A stretch of DNA of 64,000 bases. Origin: Sulfitobacter sp. M39. Lineage in GTDB: Bacteria; Pseudomonadota; Alphaproteobacteria; Rhodobacterales; Rhodobacteraceae. The translations under genes were made by a program, and so were the position numbers. Where the stretch lies: the NCBI RefSeq assembly GCF_021735935.1, contig NZ_WMDZ01000001.1, forward strand, positions 1,984,001-2,048,000, read 5' to 3'. The notes under the pieces were generated by a model that had not been told where the DNA came from, searched no databases, and saw nothing but the letters and a program-made list of their open reading frames with translations. Below, piece by piece: positions 57,685 to 64,000 of the stretch. Position 1 is the first letter of the stretch; each line of letters opens with the position of its first letter.

Positions 57685-58779
57685 ATGACCCAACTATCAA
57701 ATACGTCACCGGACGGGCGCGGATTGCCCGGATGGGTACCGGCCGCCGCGCGGCATTATGTGTCGCATGTGGAGATGGGCCAGCCGATCCGGGCGCTGGC
57801 GCGATCAGCTCAGTGTCACGCCTCTACCATCCTGCGTCAGATCCGGCGGCTGGAAACACGGCGCGATGATCCGCTGGTGGACGACGTCCTTGATCTGCTG
57901 GGGCAGGTCAGCCGCTTTGAAACCCACCCTATGCAGGAGCCCGCCGCGATGAATGACACCTCCCACCCCATGATGCCCGATGATGAAACTCTGAGCAGCG
58001 AGGCGCAACGCATCTTGCGGCGCTTGTGCGAAACCGGTGCGTTGCTGGCCGTGGCGGCCGAGATGGACAAGGCCGTTGTCGTGCGCAGTGGTCCGGACGG
58101 CGCGCAGACGCGGACTGCCGTGGTGGACCGCTGTGTCGCGCAGGCTATGGCGCTTAACGGGTGGATCGCGACCGATGGTGAAGGGCGCATCCTGCGCTAT
58201 CACATCACCGCCGCTGGACGGCATGCGCTGGAAGAGATGATGGGTCAGGGCGCACAAAACGGTTTTGCCGAAGCCCAAACCACTTTTGCCCCTGCGCCGC
58301 CGCTGCCAGAGGGGGCGCGGCAGAAAACGGCACGACGCTTGCGCTACACGCTGGCCGAAAGCCCGTTGGCCGCGCTCGCCCGCAGACGCGACGCAAAAGG
58401 CGCGCCGTTCCTGTCCGACAGTCTCGTCCAAGCCGGAGAGCGCCTGCGCGAGGATTTTGAGCTGGCGCAAATGGGCGAGGCGGTGACGCAGAACTGGGAC
58501 CGGTTTCTGGCACCGGGCGGGCAGGGCGACAGCGTCAGCTTTGAAGGCAGCGCACCCTCTGCAGCCCGGGCACGGGTGGGATCGGCGCTGGCGGATCTGG
58601 GACCGGGTCTGTCGGATATTGTGCTGCGGTGCTGCTGCTATCTGGAAGGGCTGGAAACCACGGAAAAGCGCCTTGGCTGGTCGGCGCGGTCGGGAAAGAT
58701 CGTTCTGCGTATCGCCCTGATGCGCTTGCGCAAACACTATGCGGAAACGCTTGGCCCCGGGAGTGCGATGATCGGCTAG
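57685..58779 (+). CDS. DUF6456 helix-turn-helix protein
   Basis: A 364-aa protein. The N-terminus (~15-60) holds a helix-turn-helix (GQPIRALARSAQCHASTILRQIRRLE), a middle region (~105-180) looks like a winged-helix fold, and the C-terminal ~145 residues (from RRLRYTLAESPLAALARRRD to LRKHYAETLG) form the DUF6456 domain with LGWSARSGKIVLRIALMRL. It is therefore probably a DNA-binding protein. Start ATG with AAAGGAG. The promoter region with DnaA boxes and a near-CtrA site suggests cell-cycle control. Confidence 0.78.
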   Translation: MTQLSNTSPDGRGLPGWVPAAARHYVSHVEMGQPIRALARSAQCHASTILRQIRRLETRRDDPLVDDVLDLLGQVSRFETHPMQEPAAMNDTSHPMMPDDETLSSEAQRILRRLCETGALLAVAAEMDKAVVVRSGPDGAQTRTAVVDRCVAQAMALNGWIATDGEGRILRYHITAAGRHALEEMMGQGAQNGFAEAQTTFAPAPPLPEGARQKTARRLRYTLAESPLAALARRRDAKGAPFLSDSLVQAGERLREDFELAQMGEAVTQNWDRFLAPGGQGDSVSFEGSAPSAARARVGSALADLGPGLSDIVLRCCCYLEGLETTEKRLGWSARSGKIVLRIALMRLRKHYAETLGPGSAMIG

Positions 58780-58893
58780 GCAGCGGATCTGGATCGGCGC
58801 GCACCGCATGGCTGCCCCGCAGGTGACAACTGCCTCTTTCATGCGCCGCGCGAACCTACTACATAAGGGGCGTATTCCAAACGGAGCCTGATC

Positions 58894-59841
58894 ATGCGAG
58901 ACCTGAAAATCCCCGAGCAGCGCCACCCTGAAAAGGCCCGACGCCCCGACAATCCACAGCCGAAAAAGCCGTCGTGGATCCGGGTGAAGGCGCCGGGTGG
59001 CAAAGGCTATGCGGATACCGCAAAGATCATGCGCGAGAACAAGCTGGTGACGGTTTGCGAAGAAGCGGGCTGCCCGAATGTCGGCGAATGCTGGTCGCAG
59101 GGCCATGCCACCATGATGATCATGGGGGAGGTCTGCACCCGCGCCTGTACCTTCTGTAACATCGCGACAGGGCGCCCACCGGAAGCGCTGGATATCTTTG
59201 AACCCGGGCGCGTGGCCGATGCGGTGTCCAAACTGGGGCTGAACCACGTCGTAATCACCAGCGTGGACCGCGACGACATCGAAGACGGCGGAGCAGAACA
59301 TTTTGCCCAGACCATCCGCGCCGTGCGCAAACGGTCCCCGGGCACCACGATCGAGATTCTGACCCCCGATTTCATCCGCTGCGATCCCAAAGTGCTGGAA
59401 ACCGTGGTCGAAGCGCGGCCGGACGTGTTTAACCACAATCTGGAAACAGTGCCCGGCCTCTACCCTGAGGTGCGCCCCGGCGCGCGGTATTTCCATTCGC
59501 TGCGTCTGTTGCAGCGGGTGAAGGAGCTTGATCCGACGATGTTTACCAAATCCGGCATCATGGTCGGTCTGGGCGAGGATCGTCAGTCCGTCATGCAGGT
59601 CATGGAAGACATGCGCGCCGCGGACATCGATTTTCTGACCATCGGGCAATATTTGCAACCGACACCAAAGCACCACGCGGTGGACCGTTTTGTACACCCC
59701 GATGAATTCGCCGCCTATGAAAAATCGGCCTATGGCAAGGGGTTCTTGATGGTATCTGCGACGCCTCTAACGCGGTCGAGCTACCACGCGGGCGATGACT
59801 TTGCGCGGCTGCAGGCGGCGCGGTTGGCGAAGCTGGGGTAA
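58894..59841 (+). CDS. lipA: Lipoyl synthase
   Basis: A 315-aa radical SAM enzyme inserting sulfur into octanoyl groups of 2-oxoacid dehydrogenases and GcvH. The auxiliary cluster motif is [13 protein letters not shown] (~48-60), and the radical SAM motif [13 protein letters not shown] (~79-91) is intact. The conserved serine-containing end [18 protein letters not shown] is present. ATG 58894 with GGAG upstream. A family B repeat element ends this unit; convergent genes follow. Confidence 0.96.
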   Translation: MRDLKIPEQRHPEKARRPDNPQPKKPSWIRVKAPGGKGYADTAKIMRENKLVTVCEEAGCPNVGECWSQGHATMMIMGEVCTRACTFCNIATGRPPEALDIFEPGRVADAVSKLGLNHVVITSVDRDDIEDGGAEHFAQTIRAVRKRSPGTTIEILTPDFIRCDPKVLETVVEARPDVFNHNLETVPGLYPEVRPGARYFHSLRLLQRVKELDPTMFTKSGIMVGLGEDRQSVMQVMEDMRAADIDFLTIGQYLQPTPKHHAVDRFVHPDEFAAYEKSAYGKGFLMVSATPLTRSSYHAGDDFARLQAARLAKLG

Positions 59842-59859
59842 CTGCGTTGCATTGAATTT

Positions 59860-59912
59860 GAGGGGCGCTGCCCCTCAAACTCCCCGGGATTTAAATCCAT
59901 TTGGAAAGGTTA
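59860..59912 (+). repeat. Dispersed hairpin element, family B, copy 2
   Basis: Hairpin GAGGGGC-GCT-GCCCCTC followed by AAACTCCCCGGGATTTAAAT and CCATTTGGAAAGG, ending in the TTA that is the stop codon of the convergent 57-aa gene. It is almost identical to 31114-31167 and lies at the 3' end of lipA. Confidence 0.75.
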
Positions 59913-60083
59913 GAACGGGTTTTTGATCCGTTGGGTCGTGGCCCATTCAGGCCAGTAGCCAAAGTATTCTGCGGCAAAGATCAGCGCGCCGGCCAAGACC
60001 ACAGCAAAGACGAATTTGACGCGGCCGGCCGACGGCGGGTTTTGCACCCACCGTTTCATCCGCATCAACCAAGCGACGTTCAT
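59910..60083 (-). CDS. Small membrane protein (57 aa) coupled to hpt
   Basis: ATG 60083 overlaps the hpt stop (ATGA). It encodes 57 residues: a basic N-terminus ([20 protein letters not shown]), one transmembrane helix (~23-41, [20 protein letters not shown]), then [16 protein letters not shown]. It is probably an inner-membrane protein with cytoplasmic N-terminus. The function is unknown; the coupling to hpt suggests only coordinated expression. Confidence 0.72.
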   Translation of the reverse strand: MNVAWLMRMKRWVQNPPSAGRVKFVFAVVLAGALIFAAEYFGYWPEWATTQRIKNPF

Positions 60084-60616
60084 GTAAAACGAACCTTGCC
60101 GATAAAGGGCTGGTTGCGGTCGCGCTGCGCGAAATCGATGCCGTAGCCCACAACAAATTCATCCGGAATTTCAAAGCCGATCCAATCGGCCTTCATATCC
60201 ACCTCGCGGCGGCTGGGTTTGTCGAGCAGGGCGATGGTTTTCAGCCGGGCGGGTTCGCGCGACATCAGCAGGTTGCGCACATGATGCAAAGTATGGCCCG
60301 TGTCGACAATATCTTCGACGACCAGCACATCACGCCCTTCGATTGCGCCGCGCAAGTCCTTGAGAATACGCACTTCTCTGCTGCTTTCCATGCCATCGCC
60401 ATAGCTGGAGGCCTCGAGGAAATCCACCTCGATCGGGAGGTCAAGCTCGCGCACCAGATCGGCGATAAACACGAAAGATCCGCGCAGCAGCCCCACCACT
60501 GTCAGCTTTTCGGTGCCGGCGAATTCGCTTTGGATTTCGCGGCAAAGGGTTTCGATCCGCGCGGCGATTGCCTTGGCCGAGATCATTTCATCGATGACAT
60601 AAGGTCGCGTCGTCAT
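60080..60616 (-). CDS. hpt: Hypoxanthine phosphoribosyltransferase
   Basis: A 178-aa purine salvage enzyme forming IMP (and GMP) from hypoxanthine or guanine and PRPP. The PRPP-binding loop [17 protein letters not shown] (~99-115) is intact, and [16 protein letters not shown] and [12 protein letters not shown] correspond to the flexible-loop region. [17 protein letters not shown] is the usual N-terminal helix. It is coupled to the 57-aa gene. Confidence 0.95.
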   Translation of the reverse strand: MTTRPYVIDEMISAKAIAARIETLCREIQSEFAGTEKLTVVGLLRGSFVFIADLVRELDLPIEVDFLEASSYGDGMESSREVRILKDLRGAIEGRDVLVVEDIVDTGHTLHHVRNLLMSREPARLKTIALLDKPSRREVDMKADWIGFEIPDEFVVGYGIDFAQRDRNQPFIGKVRFT

Positions 60617-60683
60617 GGGTTTTACCTTGAAAAAGGGGGAGATAGGATTTCATAAGGGCTAACTTCATGACAGATGGAAATCA

Positions 60684-61139
60684 ATGCCTACCCATTCAGA
60701 GACCCGCGAACTGCCCTACACCGCCCAACAGATGTATGATCTGGTGGCCGATGTGGCGTCATACCCAGAATTTTTGCCCTGGACCGCCGCCGCGCGGATC
60801 AAAAGCTGTGAGGACAAGGGCGATCACGAGGTAATGGACGCCGATCTTGTCATCAGCTTCAAAGTGTTTCGCGAACGTTTCACCAGCCGGGTGGTGTTGT
60901 GGCCCGAGGCCAAGAAGATCGACACCGAATATCTGGATGGTCCGTTCAAATACATGAAATCGAACTGGGCGTTCGAGGACAATGGCGACGGCAGCTGCAA
61001 GGTGCATTTCTTCGTCGATTTCGAATTCAAGAACGCGATTTTGCAAAAGATCATAGGCGTCGTCTTTAACGAGGCGATGCAGCGGGTAGTGCGGGCGTTC
61101 GAGAAACGCGCGGCGGCTCTTTATGGGGCCGGGGCCTAG
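60684..61139 (+). CDS. RatA/COQ10-type START-fold protein
   Basis: A 151-aa polyketide cyclase/START-like protein. It starts with PTHSETRELPYTAQQMYDLVADVASYPEFLPWTAAA, the standard N-terminus of the COQ10/RatA family, whose eukaryotic members bind ubiquinone and support respiration. In bacteria RatA has been reported as a toxin; the family assignment cannot separate the two. The FFVDFEFKNAILQKIIGVVFNEA region is conserved. It is divergent from hpt. Confidence 0.87.
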   Translation: MPTHSETRELPYTAQQMYDLVADVASYPEFLPWTAAARIKSCEDKGDHEVMDADLVISFKVFRERFTSRVVLWPEAKKIDTEYLDGPFKYMKSNWAFEDNGDGSCKVHFFVDFEFKNAILQKIIGVVFNEAMQRVVRAFEKRAAALYGAGA

Positions 61140-61145
61140 AAACGA

Positions 61146-61170
61146 CAAAGGCCCCGATGCGGGGCCTTTG
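61146..61170. terminator. Bidirectional hairpin between the COQ10-like gene and amtB
   Basis: Perfect 11-bp stem CAAAGGCCCCG / CGGGGCCTTTG with loop ATG, between convergent genes. T-runs are short, so termination is probably moderate. Confidence 0.7.
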
Positions 61171-61191
61171 TGTGGGTCTTTGACTTCCCGA

Positions 61192-62373
61192 TCAGCTGCT
61201 TAGATCATAGGCCCGTTCACCGTGGACGGACAGGTCAAGCCCGTTGACCTCGACCTCTTTGCTGACACGTAGCGGGGTGATCGCCTTGCAGACCAGCACC
61301 AGCACGACGGTCACCACCGTGGTATAGACACCGACGATCGCCAGCGACCCCAGTTGTGCGGCCCAAGACCCAGCCCCGAGGGCTGCGATCATGATGGTGC
61401 CGAAGATCCCGCCCACGCCGTGAACCGCGAAAACATCAAGCGTGTCGTCGATCTTGGCCTTGTTGCGGATCAAGACCACCGCTTCCTGGCACAAGATCCC
61501 GGCAACCGCGCCGATCAGCAGCGCTGCCCAAGGGCCGACGAAACCCGACGCAGGCGTGATGGAGGCCAGCCCCGCGATGGTGCCTGTGACGATGCCGACC
61601 AGGGAGGCTTTGCCGAATTTGATCCGCTCCCACAGCGCCCAGGTGAGAGAGGCGGTGGCGGCGGAGATATGGGTCACCGTGATCGCCATGGCCGCACCTC
61701 CGTCTGCGGCCAGTTGCGAGCCGCCGTTAAAGCCGAACCAGCCGACCCAGAGCATCGCAGCACCGATCATCACGAAGCCTGGGTTATGCGGCGGGGTGTT
61801 GTGGTTAAGGCGTGGACCAAGGAAGACTGCAAGGATCAGCGCCGCAAGGCCAGCTGTTTCATGCACCACGATGCCGCCCGCGAAATCGCGCACGCCGACC
61901 TCGCCAAAGATGCCACCATCGGCCAGGAAACCGCCGCCCCAGACCCAATGCACCACGGGCGCGTAGCACAGCAGCATCCAGAGCCCCGAGAAGAGCATTA
62001 CGAATCCAAAGCCGATCCGCTCCACATAGGCACCGACGATCAGCGCGGGCGTGATCACTGCGAATGTCATCTGGAAAGCGAAGAACAGGATCTCGGGCAG
62101 GGTGCCTGACAGGCTGTCAGCAGTGACGCCCGACAGGCCGATCTTGCCCAATCCGCCCCAGAGCCCCGATGTGTCAGGACCAAAGGCGATGGAGTATCCG
62201 GCGAAGAACCACAGCACGCTCATCAGACAGGCGACGCCGTAGCAATGCATGAAAACGCTCAGCACGTTGCGGCTGCGCACCAGCCCGCCATAGAAGAGCG
62301 CGAGCCCCGGTAATGTCATGAACAGGACCAAGGCCGTGGCGGTCATGATCCAGGCCGTATCAGCTGCGTTCAT
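61192..62373 (-). CDS. amtB: Ammonium transporter
   Basis: A 393-aa Amt/Mep/Rh-family channel with eleven predicted helices. The twin histidines lie in GGIVVHETAGLAAL and DVFAVHGVGGIFG, and the recognition-site aspartate precedes the first (VRDFAGG). There is no cleaved signal peptide; the protein starts MNAADTAWIMTATALVLFM. Start ATG 62373 with GGGAGGAA upstream. The usual partner glnK is not upstream (the next gene is pncC, 160 nt away) and not downstream, so GlnK must be encoded elsewhere. I see no sigma-54 promoter pattern. Confidence 0.94.
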   Translation of the reverse strand: MNAADTAWIMTATALVLFMTLPGLALFYGGLVRSRNVLSVFMHCYGVACLMSVLWFFAGYSIAFGPDTSGLWGGLGKIGLSGVTADSLSGTLPEILFFAFQMTFAVITPALIVGAYVERIGFGFVMLFSGLWMLLCYAPVVHWVWGGGFLADGGIFGEVGVRDFAGGIVVHETAGLAALILAVFLGPRLNHNTPPHNPGFVMIGAAMLWVGWFGFNGGSQLAADGGAAMAITVTHISAATASLTWALWERIKFGKASLVGIVTGTIAGLASITPASGFVGPWAALLIGAVAGILCQEAVVLIRNKAKIDDTLDVFAVHGVGGIFGTIMIAALGAGSWAAQLGSLAIVGVYTTVVTVVLVLVCKAITPLRVSKEVEVNGLDLSVHGERAYDLSS

Positions 62374-62533
62374 CTTGGTTTCCTCCCGAAAGGTTTTTGA
62401 TTGCAGACGGGTGAAACGGATGTGCGCGCGCGACAAAAGTTAAAATGTGGGCAAAGCCGGTGATTAAACGGGCATTTCGACATTCGCCACATATTTAGGC
62501 AGCAATTTAGCCATGCCGCCTGTTTTGCGGGCG

Positions 62534-63001
62534 TTATGTAATCGCCTCAGAAATCAGCCCCAAGGCGAAATCGCGGGCAGCGTGGCGGACTTTCTCGCGG
62601 CCCAATGCGCCGAACTCTTGCGTTTGGGTGGTGATACCAGACGCCGTGGCGAGGCCGAAACAGACGCGGCCTTCGGGCTTATGCTCTGACCCGCCGGGGC
62701 CTGCGATACCGGTGATCGACACGGCGATCTGCGCGCCGGATCGTGCCAAGGCACCGCCCGCCATTTCAAGGGCGACCTGCTCGGACACCGCGCCGTGGGC
62801 GGTGAGTGTGTCTGGGCTGACGCCAAGCAGGTCAATCTTGGCGGCATTGGTATAGGTGACAAACCCACGGTCAAAGATCGCGGAGGATCCGGGGAGGTCC
62901 GTCAGGGCGGCGGCCACCATGCCGCCCGTGCAGCTTTCGGCGCAGGCGATCATGACCTCGCGCGCGCGGGCGCGGTCCAGAAGGGCGTGCACATCAGGCA
63001 A
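62534..63001 (-). CDS. pncC: CinA-family nicotinamide-nucleotide amidohydrolase
   Basis: A 155-aa stand-alone CinA C-terminal domain (PncC), which deamidates NMN to NaMN in pyridine-nucleotide recycling. The active-site motif AESCTGGMVAAALTDLPGSS (~20-39), FVTYTNAAKIDLLGV and SITGIAGPGGSEHKPEGRVCFGLA are all present. The start is probably TTG 63001 (or GTG 62992), overlapping the pgpA stop. It is the last gene of the ispF-pgpA-pncC unit. Confidence 0.92.
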   Translation of the reverse strand: MPDVHALLDRARAREVMIACAESCTGGMVAAALTDLPGSSAIFDRGFVTYTNAAKIDLLGVSPDTLTAHGAVSEQVALEMAGGALARSGAQIAVSITGIAGPGGSEHKPEGRVCFGLATASGITTQTQEFGALGREKVRHAARDFALGLISEAIT

Positions 63002-63491
63002 AGAGATACACGTGATACAGCACGGCCAGTGCGATCACCCCCAGCAGGGCGAAAATGCCTGCAAAGATATCATCCAGCATCACGCCAAGCGCATCGCCGC
63101 GCCGGTCGGCCCAGCCGATGATCAGCGGCTTCCAGATGTCGAAAAGTCGGAAAAGCGCAAAAGCCGCAATCCAGCCGGGCCACATCACAAGGATGTTCAT
63201 ATCCATCGTCCAACTCGCATAGCTCAGCGGCAGCAGCGCGACCCATTGGCCCGCAACCTCGTCGATCACGATTTCCGACGGATCATGATCAGCGCTTCCG
63301 GCGGTCATGCGTGCGGTGGCCCACCAACCTGCAGCAAAGGTAAGCACGATGCCTGCGATCAACAGCGGCAGCCCCCCGATGACATGGAGCAGCCAGGCCC
63401 AGGGCAGCGCGACGAGCGAGCCCCAGGTGCCAGAGGCAGGGCGGATGTAGCCCACCCCCAGAACAGTCGCGATCAGCTTTGCCAAAGTCAT
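62994..63491 (-). CDS. pgpA: Phosphatidylglycerophosphatase A
   Basis: A 165-aa inner-membrane phosphatase dephosphorylating phosphatidylglycerol phosphate. The N-terminal [22 protein letters not shown], the catalytic region [18 protein letters not shown] (~72-89) and the FRLFDIWKP segment with the [20 protein letters not shown] motif are typical. ATG 63491 overlaps the ispF stop (ATGA). Confidence 0.94.
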   Translation of the reverse strand: MTLAKLIATVLGVGYIRPASGTWGSLVALPWAWLLHVIGGLPLLIAGIVLTFAAGWWATARMTAGSADHDPSEIVIDEVAGQWVALLPLSYASWTMDMNILVMWPGWIAAFALFRLFDIWKPLIIGWADRRGDALGVMLDDIFAGIFALLGVIALAVLYHVYLFA

Positions 63492-64000
63492 AGTTTCACC
63501 AATGTTGCTGTGGCCATGCAGGCGATGCCTTCGCCGCGGCCGGTAAATCCCAAACGTTCCGAGGTCGTCGCCTTGACCGACACACGGCTTTCTTCGAGAG
63601 ACAGGATATCCGCCATCACGCGGCGCATCTCTGCGGCATGAGGCCCCACTTTGGGGTATTCGCAGATCAGCGTGCAATCGACATGGGTCAGGGTGAACCC
63701 TTCGCTGCGCGCCAGATCGGCGGCGTGGCGCAGAAAGATATGGCTTTGCGCCCCTTTCCACTGCGGGTCAGACGGGGGGAAATGCTGGCCGATGTCGCCC
63801 ATAGCCAGCGCGCCATAGATCGCATCGGTGACCGTATGCATGCCGACATCGGCGTCGGAATGACCGACAAGCCCTTGATCATGCGGGATATTGACTCCGC
63901 AAAGTGTGACATGATCCCCCGGACCGAAAGCATGTACATCAAACCCGTTGCCGGTGCGAATATCCATCGAAGACTCCAATATGCGGGCGGCGCGGGTCAA
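63488..64000 (-). CDS. ispF: 2-C-methyl-D-erythritol 2,4-cyclodiphosphate synthase (IspF, possibly the end of IspDF; cut by window edge)
   Basis: The frame runs to the right edge, so the beginning may be outside. The IspF domain begins near [16 protein letters not shown], with the zinc ligands D and H in GFDVHAF and H in [10 protein letters not shown], then [16 protein letters not shown] [21 protein letters not shown] and [18 protein letters not shown] start at ATG 63967 would give a stand-alone IspF. The upstream residues [10 protein letters not shown] resemble an IspD C-terminus, and IspDF fusions occur in Rhodobacterales, so the bifunctional form is likely. It closes the MEP-pathway ring to MEcPP. 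Confidence 0.88.
   Translation of the reverse strand: MTRAARILESSMDIRTGNGFDVHAFGPGDHVTLCGVNIPHDQGLVGHSDADVGMHTVTDAIYGALAMGDIGQHFPPSDPQWKGAQSHIFLRHAADLARSEGFTLTHVDCTLICEYPKVGPHAAEMRRVMADILSLEESRVSVKATTSERLGFTGRGEGIACMATATLVKL

Noticed and set aside
62374..62533. Sigma-54 promoter for amtB
   Set aside because: No GG-N10-GC element with the right flanks was found on the minus strand.

Overview
This 64-kb window comes from an alphaproteobacterium of the order Rhodobacterales, most likely the Roseobacter group (family Rhodobacteraceae). The evidence is the adjacent sciP (DUF1153) and ctrA genes with a TTAA-N7-TTAA CtrA box, a GTTC-N7-GTTC type LexA box, the Rhodobacteraceae-typical DUF6477/DUF6456 pair, LpxI in place of LpxH, TrmFO, and a high-GC, densely packed chromosome with many ATGA/TGATG overlaps. 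I see no rRNA, tRNA, CRISPR array, prophage or insertion sequence. The content is chromosomal core with some accessory genes, and both edges cut a gene: an RTX/Hint protein on the left and IspF or IspDF on the right.

Layout. 1-12 kb: tail of an RTX-repeat Hint protein, a MobA-like nucleotidyltransferase, DUF2254 and CorC membrane proteins, an odd metallophosphoesterase, a three-gene minus-strand unit (49-aa membrane protein, 522-aa secreted protein, xerD), aroK-aroB, ssb, a lytic transglycosylase and a secreted protein. 12-18 kb: an oligopeptide-type ABC transporter (dppB-dppC-fused dppDF) without a substrate-binding protein, then an AraC regulator. 18-31 kb: miaA, then the long envelope series pyrH-frr-uppS-cdsA-dxr-rseP-(40-aa gene)-bamA-skp-fabZ-lpxA-lpxI-lpxB, which joins isoprenoid carrier synthesis, phospholipid synthesis, outer-membrane protein assembly and lipid A synthesis. 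31-38 kb: mnmA, sciP, ctrA, ligA-recG and a 42-aa membrane protein behind a LexA-type box. 38-45 kb: a SufU-like protein, hisI, gluQ-trmFO, an enoyl-CoA hydratase, a hotdog thioesterase, and a divergent DUF1127/MocR pair with stacked inverted repeats. 45-53 kb: rplM-rpsI, an LLM flavin enzyme, ppk2-TetR, metA-hydrolase, an ATPase and a FadL porin. 53-64 kb: a DMT exporter, guaA, a non-pyrrolysine MttB homologue, DUF6477/DUF6456, lipA, hpt, a COQ10-like protein, amtB and ispF-pgpA-pncC.

The most interesting items are: the 42-aa single-span membrane protein at 37962-38090 under a LexA-type box, an analogue in design (not shown to be a homologue) of the Caulobacter SOS division inhibitor SidA; the intergenic region at 57.60-57.66 kb with two tandem perfect DnaA boxes and a near-CtrA site in front of the DUF6456 gene; a long structured hairpin at 41.55-41.63 kb; two families of dispersed hairpin elements at gene ends; and several proteins whose key residues depart from their families (metallophosphoesterase without the D-x-H motif, SufU-like protein with two cysteines, MetA with Glu111).
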